Shown here: positions 28,347 to 36,565 of the stretch, piece by piece | How positions within the stretch are numbered: the first letter of the stretch is position 1 | Layout of the letters: every line of letters starts with the position of its first letter | Origin: Caballeronia sp. GAFFF1 | GTDB taxonomy: Bacteria > Pseudomonadota > Gammaproteobacteria > Burkholderiales > Burkholderiaceae | Direction: 5' to 3' | Assembly: GCF_023630705.1 (NCBI RefSeq) | Contig: NZ_JALQEM010000025.1 | Span: forward strand, 1-64,000 | Length of the DNA stretch: 64,000 bases | Notes under the pieces: generated by a model | What the model was told of the DNA's origin: nothing | What the model saw: only the letters and a program-made list of their open reading frames with translations | Databases searched by the model: none | Translations under genes and position numbers: made by a program

Positions 28347-28406
28347 AAAAAAAAGCCCGCCTAGGTCGGCGGGCTGAATCCATATCAGTGGAGACATGGA
28401 GGAGAC
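28347..28406 (-). ncRNA. Predicted small RNA of about 60 nt with its own promoter and terminator
   Basis: The minus strand starts near G 28406, about eight bases after a consensus promoter. It runs through GTCTCCTCCATGTCTCC (an anti-Shine-Dalgarno-like CUCCUCC in a probably single-stranded region), then a weak TCCAT/ATGGA stem. It ends in a perfect hairpin AGCCCGCC-GACCTA-GGCGGGCT followed by seven or eight U. No open frame fits. Promoter, length and terminator agree with a trans-acting sRNA. Start site and function are inferred. Confidence 0.75.
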
Positions 28407-28413
28407 GGGGACC

Positions 28414-28442
28414 ACTATAGCAAGAAATTTGGTGCGTTGCAA
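28414..28442 (-). promoter_or_regulatory. Sigma-70 promoter of the predicted sRNA
   Basis: Minus strand: -35 TTGCAA (28442-28437), 17-bp spacer, -10 TATAGT (28419-28414). It lies immediately after the stop codon of the receiver-domain gene at 28452. Confidence 0.75.
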
Positions 28443-28451
28443 CAAGGCCGG

Positions 28452-28817
28452 TCAGGGCTGTGTCATCGACAGAATGAATTGCAACTGATCCGCCGAGATG
28501 GGTTTGACGAGGTGGATGTCGAAGCCCGCCTCCAGTGTCATATCGCGATGCTGCGGCTGACCCCATCCGGTTAGCGCGACGAGCAGCATCGCGGCTCCGT
28601 TCGGCGCTTCGCGTAGTGCCCGCGCGGCGGCGAGGCCGTCGACCAGCGGCATCCCGAGATCGAGGATCACCACTTCGGGCGCGAACTGCGCCGCCACTTC
28701 CACTGCCTGCGCGCCGTTAGCGGCGAGCGCCACTTCGTGACCCATGCCGTTGAGCAAATTTGCGAGGCCGGCGAGCGCGTCGTCGTCGTCGTCGGCTATC
28801 AGGATGCGCTTGGTCAT
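28452..28817 (-). CDS. Single-domain response regulator (receiver only)
   Basis: A 121-residue stand-alone receiver. Acidic pocket in ILIADDDDDALAG (residues 5-17), phospho-acceptor Asp in EVVILDLGMPLVDG (near residue 53), Thr/Trp in LVALTGWGQ and Lys in HLVKPIS (near 105). No output domain, so it acts through a partner or as a phosphate sink. It begins seven bp after the upstream secreted-protein gene, so the two are co-transcribed. CheY-like receivers of this DLGMP/ALTGWGQ type are often found in hybrid kinase pathways. Confidence 0.88.
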   Translation of the reverse strand: MTKRILIADDDDDALAGLANLLNGMGHEVALAANGAQAVEVAAQFAPEVVILDLGMPLVDGLAAARALREAPNGAAMLLVALTGWGQPQHRDMTLEAGFDIHLVKPISADQLQFILSMTQP

Positions 28818-28824
28818 GATGGCC

Positions 28825-29259
28825 TCACCGGTTGGCGGAGATTTCGAGCTTTAGTTTGTTGGAACCGGCTGATGCCGCCGTGATTTCCGTGCGTGCTCCG
28901 CGTGCGCCGATATAGAAATGCTGGCGCGCGGGCGAGTTTTGATCGTGCGTCGCGTCCGGCAGACACGAGGCGATGTCTGCGGCGACGCCTTGTAGCGCGT
29001 CGGCGCTGGAGCCGCCGTGCGGCGTCCACGCGCAGCGATAGTTCGTCTGCGAGGCGGCGCACTGCGCGTCGTCGCCGTAAGGCGACGCGAGCGGCCGGCC
29101 GTCGCTGGCCGTGAGCGAGGAGAAGGTCGGCGATGCCGCGACGATGCGCTTGAGCGCAACGCAGGGGCTCGGCGTATCGTCGGCGCGGGCGGCGGGCGCG
29201 GTCGTCAGCACACCGCAATAAAGTGCGGCGAGCGCGACGCCTGAAATCTTCGCTTGCAT
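28825..29259 (-). CDS. Secreted protein of unknown function
   Basis: 144 residues with a signal peptide ending TAPAARADD (about residue 27). The mature part has four Cys (PCVALKR, QCAAS, RCAW, SCLPD), which could form two disulfides in the periplasm. AGGAG lies six bases before ATG 29259. Only eleven bases separate the start codon from a large 49-bp tandem array, so the promoter lies inside or beyond that array. It forms an operon with the receiver-domain gene. I do not recognise the family. Confidence 0.7.
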   Translation of the reverse strand: MQAKISGVALAALYCGVLTTAPAARADDTPSPCVALKRIVAASPTFSSLTASDGRPLASPYGDDAQCAASQTNYRCAWTPHGGSSADALQGVAADIASCLPDATHDQNSPARQHFYIGARGARTEITAASAGSNKLKLEISANR

Positions 29260-29270
29260 CCCTGTCTCCT

Positions 29271-29863
29271 GTCGGCCGCACTTGGGGCTTCAGCCCTTAG
29301 TGCGGCCCCATGCATCGCGGTCGGCCGCACTTAGGGCTTCAGCCCTTAGTGCGGCCCCATGCATCGCGGTCGGCCGCACTTGGGGCTTCAGCCCTTAGTG
29401 CGGCCCCATGCATCGCGGTCGGCCGTACTTGGGGCTTCAGCTCATAGTGCTGCTTCATGCATCGCGGTCGGCTGCACTTGGGGCTTTGGCCCTCAGTGCT
29501 GCTCCATGCATCGCGGTCGGCCGCACTTAGGGCTTTGGTCCTTAGCGCTGCTTCATGCATCGCGGTCGGCTGCGCTTGGGGCTTTGGCCCTTAATGCTGC
29601 TTCATGCAACGCGGTCGGCTGCGCTTGGGGCTTTGGCCCTTAGTGCCGCTCGTGCATCGCGGTCGGCCGCACTTGGGGCTTCAGCCCTTAGTGCTGCTCC
29701 TTGCATCGCGGTCGGCTGCACTTGGAGCTTTGGTCCCTAGTGCTGCTTTATGCATCGCGGTCGGCTGCACTTGGAGCTTTGGTCCCTAGTGCTGCTTTAT
29801 GCATCGCGGTCGGCCGCACTTGGAGCTTTGGTCCCTAGTGCTGCTTCATGCATCGCGGTCGGC
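29271..29863 (+). repeat. Twelve-copy 49-bp tandem repeat
   Basis: The anchor CATCGCGGTCGG (once CAACGCGG) recurs at 29313, 29362, 29411, 29460, 29509, 29558, 29607, 29655, 29704, 29753, 29802 and 29851: a strict 49-bp period with one 48-bp step. Units fall into types. Early copies read GGCCGCACT...AGTGCGGCC and can fold into a hairpin; later ones read GGCTGCACT...AGTGCTGCTT and have lost much of that pairing. The period is not a multiple of three, so the overlapping open frames are by-products. Confidence 0.95.
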
Positions 29864-30279
29864 GCTGTTCGCTACACAACTGCATTCAGAACCGACGCTT
29901 CAGCCAGCGCCTATCCATTCGCAGCGGCTCCACGCATCGCCGCACCCGCGAACCCGGCGCGCTGCGGCTAAACATTGAGCCCATACATCGGCGTGCGTTC
30001 AAAAGCGTCACGCGCCTTCAGCGTCCCGGCATTCCACGGCGCGGTCTGCCGCCGCTACGGCGCGATCCCTTATCGAAGTCCGCTCAAACTGCTCTGCCAG
30101 GCGCGAGCCTGCAAACCGTTTCGCCGCAAATATGAGACCGTTGAACGAGCCCACTATCCATCGCTCGCCTGCCCGCGTATGTTCGGCACCGAATCAAACT
30201 CTGATACAGATCGAGCAAACCGTGCGCCCGTTCGCTCGACGCTTCGAGCGCTAGCGCACATAACATCGGCGGTGAAAGC
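29864..30279. other. Gene-free stretch after the tandem array
   Basis: About 415 bp with only short, featureless open frames (Arg/Ala/Pro-rich). No repeat unit, hairpin or family motif was seen. The base composition is slightly less GC-rich than in the neighbouring genes. Confidence 0.45.
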
Positions 30280-30915
30280 TCAGTGCCGGAGCAGCGCCAT
30301 CATCGCGCCGAAGCCGACGAACAGGCCGCCAGTCAGCCGATTGAATGCCTGCGCGACCGCCGCGCTTTTCAGCTTCTCGCCGATGCGCGAGCCGAGCCCC
30401 GCGTAGACCGCGTACCAGCTGACTTCGATGACCGCGAGCGTCGCAACCAGCACCGCGAATTGCGACAGCACGGGCCGCGACGCATCGATGAATTGCGGCA
30501 GAAGCGCCGCCGCGAAGAGGATCGACTTGGGATTGCTGCCCGCAATCACAAAGCCGTTGCGATAAAGCGCCGATGGCCCCGTCGACCGGGCACGCGCGCC
30601 GCCGCTTTCGTCGCGCACCTCGACTGCGCCCGCCTTCGCGCGCCAGCTCTTCACGCCGAGCCAAACGAGGTAAGCCGCGCCGATCAGGCGCAGCGCGTCG
30701 AAGAGACGCGGCCACGCTTGCAGAAAAACGCCGAGCCCCGCCACCGATATCGACAACATCAGAATTAGCGCGCTGAGGCACCCCGCCATCGTCGCGACGG
30801 AGCGGCGCAGCCCGAAGCGCGCGCCGTGCGTCATCACGAGCAGCATGTTGGGCCCCGGAATCGCGGATACGACGAACACCGTGGCGACGAATAACCACCA
30901 GACATGCAGGCTCAT
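30280..30915 (-). CDS. LysE/RhtB-family amino acid exporter
   Basis: A 211-residue membrane protein from ATG 30915. Around six hydrophobic segments. The N-terminal VVSAIPGPNMLLVMTHGARFG motif (near residue 16) is the RhtB/LysE signature, and AGSNPKSILFAAALLPQFID near residue 130 matches the second conserved block. It probably exports an amino acid or a homoserine-lactone-like solute. Longer frames upstream lack coding character. Confidence 0.9.
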   Translation of the reverse strand: MSLHVWWLFVATVFVVSAIPGPNMLLVMTHGARFGLRRSVATMAGCLSALILMLSISVAGLGVFLQAWPRLFDALRLIGAAYLVWLGVKSWRAKAGAVEVRDESGGARARSTGPSALYRNGFVIAGSNPKSILFAAALLPQFIDASRPVLSQFAVLVATLAVIEVSWYAVYAGLGSRIGEKLKSAAVAQAFNRLTGGLFVGFGAMMALLRH

Positions 30916-30973
30916 TGCGGATCTCGGGGAAAGAGCGGGACGTCGATTATGCCGCGTCTTTCCCGCGCCGAAC

Positions 30974-31846
30974 TCACTGCCCGGCGCGCCGCGCGGCCAC
31001 TCGGCCCAGCACCGCGAAATCCTTATCGCCGTCGCCGTGTGCGAGGGCATCGACCAGGTTATCGCGCACCACGCTCGCCACGGGCAACGGCACGTTCACG
31101 GCTTCGCCGGCTGCAATGGCGAGGCGCACGTCCTTCAGCCCAAGACGCGCCTTGAACAGCGCGGGCTCGTAGCGGCGCTCCGCGATCATCTTCCCGTAGC
31201 CCTGATACACGGGCCCCGGAAACAGCGAGTTCGTGATGACATCGAGGAAAGTCTGCGCCTCGATGCCGTGACCCGTGACGAGCGCCGCCGCTTCGCCGAC
31301 CGTCTCGATCGCCGAGCCCAGCATGAAATTCGCCGCGAGCTTCAGCACGTTCGCATGCTCCGGCTGCTGGCCGACGCGCCACGTCTTCTGGCCCATTGCG
31401 TCCAGCACCGGCTGCACGCGCTCGATGTCCGCGTCCGCGCCCGCCGCGAGAATGTTGAGCTTGCCCGCAGCGGCGACATCCGGCCGGCCGAGCACCGGCG
31501 CGGCCACATAGCCGACGCCGTGCTGCGCGTGCAACTGCGCGAGCTCGACGGCGAGCGCAGTCGAGATCGTCGCCATGTTCACGTGCACGAGGCCCTTCGA
31601 AGCATGCTTGAGCAAGCCGCTTTCGACGAGAACGGATCGCAGCGCGTTGTCATCGGCGAGCATGGAGAACACGGCATCGCCGGAGAACGCCTGCTCGGGT
31701 GTATCGACCACCGACGCGCCCTGGTCCGCCAATGCCCGGGTTTTCTCGCGCGAGCGGTTCCATACGCGCACCGAGTGACCCGCTTTCAGCGCGTTGCTCG
31801 CCATCGCGCCGCCCATTTCGCCCAATCCGATGAATCCGATATCCAT
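30974..31846 (-). CDS. NAD(P)-dependent beta-hydroxyacid dehydrogenase family protein
   Basis: 290 residues from ATG 31846, with AAGGAG eight bases upstream. The Rossmann motif GFIGLGEMGGAMASNAL is at residues 4-20. The substrate motif is YVAAPVLGRPD rather than the usual DAPVSGG of hydroxyisobutyrate dehydrogenases. The likely catalytic Lys is in NVLKLAANFMLG (near residue 172). The altered motif suggests a branch resembling GLYR or imine-reductase-like members. The frame runs on upstream antisense to the Mut7-C gene; that part is spurious. Confidence 0.88.
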   Translation of the reverse strand: MDIGFIGLGEMGGAMASNALKAGHSVRVWNRSREKTRALADQGASVVDTPEQAFSGDAVFSMLADDNALRSVLVESGLLKHASKGLVHVNMATISTALAVELAQLHAQHGVGYVAAPVLGRPDVAAAGKLNILAAGADADIERVQPVLDAMGQKTWRVGQQPEHANVLKLAANFMLGSAIETVGEAAALVTGHGIEAQTFLDVITNSLFPGPVYQGYGKMIAERRYEPALFKARLGLKDVRLAIAAGEAVNVPLPVASVVRDNLVDALAHGDGDKDFAVLGRVAARRAGQ

Positions 31847-31957
31847 TGCCTGTGCTCCTTTCACTGAGTTCCCGTTGCGCCCACGGCGCGCGGCCGTGCG
31901 CCAGTAGAGCACATCGCCCGGCAGCACGCAGCGGCGCGCAATGCCATACTTGCTCGC

Positions 31958-32716
31958 ATGGTCAACGCGCGCTTTCATTTTCACGATGAACTGAACGACT
32001 TCCTCGCCCGGCCGCAGCGAGGGCGAACGTTCGAGTGCGCGTGTCCGCCGACATCGTCGACCAAGCACATGATCGAAGCGCTCGGCGTGCCGCACACCGA
32101 AGTCGGCCTGATCGTGCGTAACGGCGTGCCCGCCGGCTTCGATGCGCAGATCCAGCCCGGCGATTGCATCGAGGTTTATCCGGCGGGACACGCGCCGCCC
32201 GATGTCGCGGATGGCGGCTCGCTGCTGCGCCCGCCCTTGCAGCCGGCGAATCTGCGCTTCATCGCGGACGCGCATCTCGGCGGGCTCGCGCAACTGCTGC
32301 GGCTCGCGGGCTTCGACACGCGCTACGACAACAACTTCCCCGACGATGAAATCGAGCGCCTCGCGCACGAAGAATCGCGCGTCGTGCTCACGCGCGACCG
32401 CGAGTTGCTCAAGCGCCGCACCGTGCTGCACGGCTGCTACGTGCGCGCGCTGCAACCGGACGAACAGTGGCGCGAGATCGCGGACCGGCTGAATCTCGCC
32501 GCGCATGTGCGCGCGTTTCGCCTGTGTCTGATGTGCAATGCGCCGCTGCGCGCCGCCGCGCCCGACGAGATCGACGGCCGCGTGCCCGACGGCGTGCGCG
32601 AACGCCACACGCGCTTCGTCACATGCGATGTCTGCCGCCGCGTCTTCTGGGAAGGCTCGCATTGGCGGCGCATGCGCGCGCGCATCGACGCGATGGCGGA
32701 AACCGGTCCGGCTTGA
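31958..32716 (+). CDS. Mut7-C RNase-domain protein with N-terminal ubiquitin-like domain
   Basis: 252 residues. The first 80 form a ThiS/MoaD-like beta-grasp (FHDELNDFL..., VGLIVRNGVPAGFDAQIQPGDCIEVYP). Then comes the Mut7-C domain: FIADAHLGGLAQLLRLAGFDTRYDN (near residue 100) with acidic residues of a PIN-like nuclease, EESRVVLTRDRELLKRR (near 138), and a zinc ribbon CLMC...CDVC-RRVFWEGSHWRRM (residues 190-240). This fused form is known from bacterial genomes, but its RNA target is not. It is divergent from the dehydrogenase. Confidence 0.88.
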   Translation: MVNARFHFHDELNDFLARPQRGRTFECACPPTSSTKHMIEALGVPHTEVGLIVRNGVPAGFDAQIQPGDCIEVYPAGHAPPDVADGGSLLRPPLQPANLRFIADAHLGGLAQLLRLAGFDTRYDNNFPDDEIERLAHEESRVVLTRDRELLKRRTVLHGCYVRALQPDEQWREIADRLNLAAHVRAFRLCLMCNAPLRAAAPDEIDGRVPDGVRERHTRFVTCDVCRRVFWEGSHWRRMRARIDAMAETGPA

Positions 32717-32790
32717 AGCGAGCAAGGCCGAGCGCGGCAGCCGGGCCAGTACAATACGGCTCCATCGACACTGCGGCCCCGGAGCATCAC

Positions 32791-33060
32791 GTGAACAAAT
32801 TCCAGCTGGAACAGAACAAGGCGTTCAAACTCGCCAACGACCTCAAGCAAGGCGGGCGCGCACGCGTGGGCGCGGACGACGCGCCGAAAGCCGACCGACG
32901 CGAGCAGCGCAAGCTCGATCAGGCGAAGGGGCTCGTCCCGTTCGCGTGCAAGCTCGACGAAAAGCTCGTGAAGCAGCTGAAGGAACGCGCCGAAACGCAC
33001 GAAGGCGGCATGACCGAAGCGCTCGCCGAACTGCTCGTCGCCGCGGGCCTTTCGCGCTGA
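32791..33060 (+). CDS. Conserved small protein, unknown function
   Basis: 89 residues from GTG 32791, with GGAG six bases upstream. Highly charged and predicted helical: FQLEQNKAFKLANDLKQGGRA in the N-half, then KGLVPFACKLDEKLVKQLKERAE and a C-terminal MTEALAELLVAAGL helix. No signal peptide. The amphipathic Lys/Glu helix might mediate dimerisation or nucleic-acid contact. No family is recognised. Confidence 0.68.
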   Translation: MNKFQLEQNKAFKLANDLKQGGRARVGADDAPKADRREQRKLDQAKGLVPFACKLDEKLVKQLKERAETHEGGMTEALAELLVAAGLSR

Positions 33061-33067
33061 GCGCCGC

Positions 33068-33379
33068 TCAGACGCTCCCTTCTTTCTCGATCACCAGAAT
33101 GCGCGCCGCCCCGACCGGCTCGGCGTAATGCTCGTCGCCGGCCTGGGCGTGGAAGATATCGCCCGCCTTCAGCGTCAGCGTGCGCTCGCCTTCTGCGTCG
33201 CGCACGTGCATCCGCACCAGGCCGTCCATCACGGCGAACACTTCTTCGCCGTCGTTGACGTGCCATTTGTACGGCGCATCCGTCCAGTGCAGACGGCACG
33301 ACGTGCCGTTCATCACGCAGATATCGAGCGCGCCCCACGCGCGCTCGGCCGTGAACTTGCCGCTTTCGATCACTTTCAT
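33068..33379 (-). CDS. Cupin-domain protein
   Basis: A 103-residue single cupin. The metal-site first motif is KWHVNDGEEVFAVMDGLVRMHV (one His plus Glu), with GDIFHAQAGDEHYAEPVGAARIL as the second. The small-barrel length matches stand-alone cupins of unknown ligand. It precedes (opposite strand order) the MFS gene's stop by eleven bp, so it probably shares its transcript. Confidence 0.85.
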   Translation of the reverse strand: MKVIESGKFTAERAWGALDICVMNGTSCRLHWTDAPYKWHVNDGEEVFAVMDGLVRMHVRDAEGERTLTLKAGDIFHAQAGDEHYAEPVGAARILVIEKEGSV

Positions 33380-33389
33380 GCGATGCCGC

Positions 33390-34679
33390 CTAGCGAGTGA
33401 GTTCGCGCGCTTCGTCGACGTCGGCGTGGCGCGTCGCAGGAATGGCCGCCACCGCGATCAGCGAGAGCACGACGCCGCCCATCACATAGAACGTCGGCGC
33501 GAGTTGCGAGCCGGTGACGCGAATGAGCCACGTCACGATGAGTTGCCCGAAGCCGCCGAAGATCATCACCGCGATGTTGTATGCGAGTGAGAGGCCGGTC
33601 GAGCGCAGGTGCGCGGGAAACAGCTCGGAGAGCAGCGCGCCGAACGGCCCGTAGTAGCCCGACAGCACGATCGAGAGCGCAGCCTGCACGATCACGAGGC
33701 GCATCACGCTCGGCTCCGCCGCGAGCCACGCGAAGAGCGGATAGATGATGACGAGCGTGATCGCGAGCGACCACAGCGTGAGCGCCTTGCGTCCGATACG
33801 GTCGGACCACGCGCCCGCCACCGGAGAGAGCACCGTCAACAGCAGATTGCCGACGATCAGCGCCGTGAACGACTGGCCGTACGGCAGCTTGAGTTGCTTG
33901 ACCGCGAAGGTCGGCAGATACGCGATCAGCACATAGACCGTCACCGTCAGCGCGATCACCGCGCCGAGACCGCACAGCACTTCGCGGCCATGCGTGCGGA
34001 AGACCTCGCCCAGCGTCGCGCGGCGCGCGGCCTTCTTCACGTGCATGAACGCTTCCGTGTCCGACATGTTGCGGCGGATATACAGGCCGATTGGCCCGAT
34101 CACGAGCCCGATGATGAACGGCACACGCCAGCCCCACGACTCCAGCGCTTGCGGCGACAGCCCGCGCGAGATCGCCGCGCCCACGACGGCGCCGAGCAGG
34201 AGCGCCGCCGCCTGACTCGCCATCTGGAAGCTGCCGTAGAAACCGCGCTTGGAAAACGGCGCGGCCTCGATCAGAAGCGCGGTGGAACTGCCGAACTCGC
34301 CGCCCGCCGAGAAGCCCTGCAACAGCCGCGCGACGACGATCAGAACCGGCGCGCCGATGCCGATGGCCGAGTAAGGCGGCGCAATCGCGAGCAGCAGAAT
34401 GCCGAGCGTCATCAGCGCGATCACGAGCGTGAGCGCGGGTTTGCGCCCGGCGCGGTCGGCGTACAGCCCGAGCACGATGCCGCCCACGGGCCGCATCACG
34501 AAGGCCACGCCGAAGCTGGCCGTGGTGAGGAGAATCGACGAGTAGTCGTTCTCGCTCGGAAAGAAGAGCCGCGCGATCACCACCGTCATAAAGCCGAATA
34601 CGACGAAGTCGTACCATTCCAGCGCGTTGCCGATCACCGCCGCGCTGACCGCGCGCGCATTCAATGGTCTGTCTGCCAT
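33390..34679 (-). CDS. MFS transporter, metabolite/H+ symporter (MHS) family
   Basis: A 429-residue carrier. N-terminal GNALEWYDFVVFGFM (TM1) is the MHS hallmark shared by ProP, KgtP and citrate carriers. Motif A is GLYADRAGRKPALTL. TM4-5 has RLLQGFSAGGEFGSSTALLIE, another MHS signature, followed by WGWRVPFIIGL. It likely imports an organic or amino acid with protons. The cupin gene lies directly downstream. Confidence 0.92.
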   Translation of the reverse strand: MADRPLNARAVSAAVIGNALEWYDFVVFGFMTVVIARLFFPSENDYSSILLTTASFGVAFVMRPVGGIVLGLYADRAGRKPALTLVIALMTLGILLLAIAPPYSAIGIGAPVLIVVARLLQGFSAGGEFGSSTALLIEAAPFSKRGFYGSFQMASQAAALLLGAVVGAAISRGLSPQALESWGWRVPFIIGLVIGPIGLYIRRNMSDTEAFMHVKKAARRATLGEVFRTHGREVLCGLGAVIALTVTVYVLIAYLPTFAVKQLKLPYGQSFTALIVGNLLLTVLSPVAGAWSDRIGRKALTLWSLAITLVIIYPLFAWLAAEPSVMRLVIVQAALSIVLSGYYGPFGALLSELFPAHLRSTGLSLAYNIAVMIFGGFGQLIVTWLIRVTGSQLAPTFYVMGGVVLSLIAVAAIPATRHADVDEARELTR

Positions 34680-34789
34680 GCGAATCCCTGTAGATTGATC
34701 GATCGGCGCCGGGCGTGCGCGGCCGGGATATTTTTTCCTTGGCGAGTGTAAAGACCGCGCGTGGCCTTATCAAGCGACACGCAACGAAG

Positions 34790-34823
34790 AAAAGCGCGCC
34801 GGGCTTCGCAGCCGGGCGCGCTT
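34790..34823 (-). terminator. Hairpin after the HiPIP gene
   Basis: On the minus strand AAGCGCGCCcGGCT-GCGA-AGCCcGGCGCGCTT, a long GC stem 20-55 bp after the HiPIP stop, with only a short T tail. It probably acts as a terminator. Confidence 0.6.
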
Positions 34824-34845
34824 CGTCGGGGTCGTCGGTTCTAGC

Positions 34846-35160
34846 TCAGGCCTTCTTCGCGTAGGCGCTGCACCAGCCCTTCGCGGCGACCTGCTTGCCG
34901 CCGAACATCGGACACGGCGCGAACGGATCGGACGCCTTGCCCTGATAGAACTGGCAGTTGCCGCAATCCTGGCCCGCTGCGTACTTCGGGAACTTGGCCT
35001 TGTCGACCTTGCTCGCGTCCATCTTGTAGCCGAGCGCCTGCGCGGTCGGGTCGCTTTCCTCGACCTTCGGCGCATCGGCGAAAGCGACGCGCGAGCCGAG
35101 CGCAAGCGTCGACGCAACGCCTACGCTCGTCATCAGAAATGTGCGACGGGATGTCTTCAT
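34846..35160 (-). CDS. High-potential iron-sulfur protein (HiPIP)
   Basis: 104 residues from ATG 35160. A twin-arginine signal (TSRRTFLMTSVGVASTLAL) exports the folded protein. The mature domain shows the four Cys of the 4Fe-4S cubane: CGNC in AGQDCGNCQFYQG, one in FAPCPMFGG, and one in KGWCSAYAKK at the C-terminus. HiPIPs are soluble periplasmic electron carriers. ATG 35253 would add a non-Tat stretch, so 35160 is preferred. Confidence 0.93.
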   Translation of the reverse strand: MKTSRRTFLMTSVGVASTLALGSRVAFADAPKVEESDPTAQALGYKMDASKVDKAKFPKYAAGQDCGNCQFYQGKASDPFAPCPMFGGKQVAAKGWCSAYAKKA

Positions 35161-35280
35161 GGTGACTCGCTCCATGTTGTATTGGGGGAAAGCGCCGTTC
35201 TTACGACGGCGATGCCCGAGCATAACAACACACAAGCGTTTCGATGAGGACAAATGTCGGAGATAAGCGCTAAGGAACGC

Positions 35281-36381
35281 TCAGCGCAACATGTCGGCGA
35301 CCCGTTCGCCAATGGCGAGCGACGCTGTCAGCCCCGGCGATTCCATGCCGAACAGGTTCACGAGCCCCGGCACGCCATGCGCCGATTTGCCCTGGATCAT
35401 GAAATCCGCCGCCGCCTGGCCGGGACCGGAGAGCTTCGGCCGAATGCCGGCGTACGCCGGTTGCAGCGCGCCGTCGGGCAAGCCGGGCCAATACGCGCGA
35501 ATGGCTGCATAGAAGGAATCGGCGCGGCGCGGATCGACGTCGTAGTTGATCGACGGCACCCATTCCACGTCGGGACCGAACTTCGCCTGCCCGCCCATAT
35601 CGATTGTCAGATGCACGCCGAGTCCCGCTTCGTTCGGCATCGGATAGATGAGGCGCTCGAAGGGCGCGCGTCCGCTCACGCTGAAGTAATTGCCCTTGGC
35701 GAAGTAGAGCGGCGGCACGTGACGGTCGTCGAGGCCGCGAATGCGCCGCGCGATGTCGTTCGCGTGCAGTCCCGCGCTGTTGATCAGATACGACGCCCGG
35801 AAACGCGCCGGCGCCTGCCCGCCCGTCTCCACGATAAAGCAGCCTTCGCGCGCCTCGATGCTTGCCAACGGCGTATGAAACACCACGCCTGCGCCGTGAT
35901 TTTCCGCGTCGCCCTGCAGCGCGAGCATGTATTGATGACTGTCGACAATGCCCGTGCGCGGCGAATACACCGCTTCGACGCATTGCAGTTGCGGCTCCAT
36001 GTCCCGCGCCTGTGCGCCGCTGATTCGCATGAGCCCTTCTACGCGATTCTCGACGCCCTTCTGCTCGATCGCCGCGAGCTGCGGAATCTGATTGCGCGCC
36101 GTGGCCACGAGCAGCTTTCCGCATTGCCGGTGCGGCACGCCATGCGCCTCGCAGAACGCGTACAGCATTTCGCGCCCGCGCACGCACAGTTCCGCCTTGA
36201 GCGAGCCGCGCGGATAGTAGATGCCCGCGTGTATCACCTCGCTGTTGCGCGAACTCGTGCCGATGCCGATGGCTTCGCCCGCTTCCAGCACCATCACTTC
36301 ACGCCCGCGCAACGCAAGCGCCCGCGCGATGGCGAGCCCGACGACGCCCGCCCCGATTACCACGCATTCGATCCGATCCAT
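35281..36381 (-). CDS. FAD-dependent oxidoreductase, L-2-hydroxyglutarate oxidase-like
   Basis: A 366-residue DAO-type flavoprotein. FAD motif [20 protein letters not shown] (residues 7-26), then [22 protein letters not shown] near residue 45, a typical LhgO/L2HGDH signature, and a C-terminal [16 protein letters not shown] and [16 protein letters not shown]. It probably oxidises L-2-hydroxyglutarate or a similar 2-hydroxyacid, passing electrons to quinone. About 180 bp separate it from the AAA gene. Confidence 0.88.
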   Translation of the reverse strand: MDRIECVVIGAGVVGLAIARALALRGREVMVLEAGEAIGIGTSSRNSEVIHAGIYYPRGSLKAELCVRGREMLYAFCEAHGVPHRQCGKLLVATARNQIPQLAAIEQKGVENRVEGLMRISGAQARDMEPQLQCVEAVYSPRTGIVDSHQYMLALQGDAENHGAGVVFHTPLASIEAREGCFIVETGGQAPARFRASYLINSAGLHANDIARRIRGLDDRHVPPLYFAKGNYFSVSGRAPFERLIYPMPNEAGLGVHLTIDMGGQAKFGPDVEWVPSINYDVDPRRADSFYAAIRAYWPGLPDGALQPAYAGIRPKLSGPGQAAADFMIQGKSAHGVPGLVNLFGMESPGLTASLAIGERVADMLR

Positions 36382-36565
36382 GTCCTTGCCCGCGCCTTCT
36401 CGATGCGACCTATTCTACGTGCGGGATTATTGCGCGTCGCACAATCACGCACGCAGCGAGCAGCGTTTTCCGGTGCAATTCGGAAAAAGGCAAGAATCTG
36501 GCCGCCAGACGCTGAAAATAGCGCGGTTCAACGGCGTTTATCGCAAATCGCGAAACCGCAGCTGG

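Noticed and set aside
29271..29863. CRISPR array
   Set aside because: The units are contiguous, with no unique spacers, and no cas gene lies in the window.
29339..29971. Open frames reading through the 49-bp array as repetitive proteins
   Set aside because: The 49-bp period shifts the frame every unit, so the products repeat only after three units. No ribosome binding site, and composition is unlike any known repeat protein.
30974..32725. 583-residue version of the minus-strand dehydrogenase
   Set aside because: The extra N-terminal 290 residues are antisense to the Mut7-C gene; ATG 31846 has AAGGAG and begins the Rossmann fold directly.
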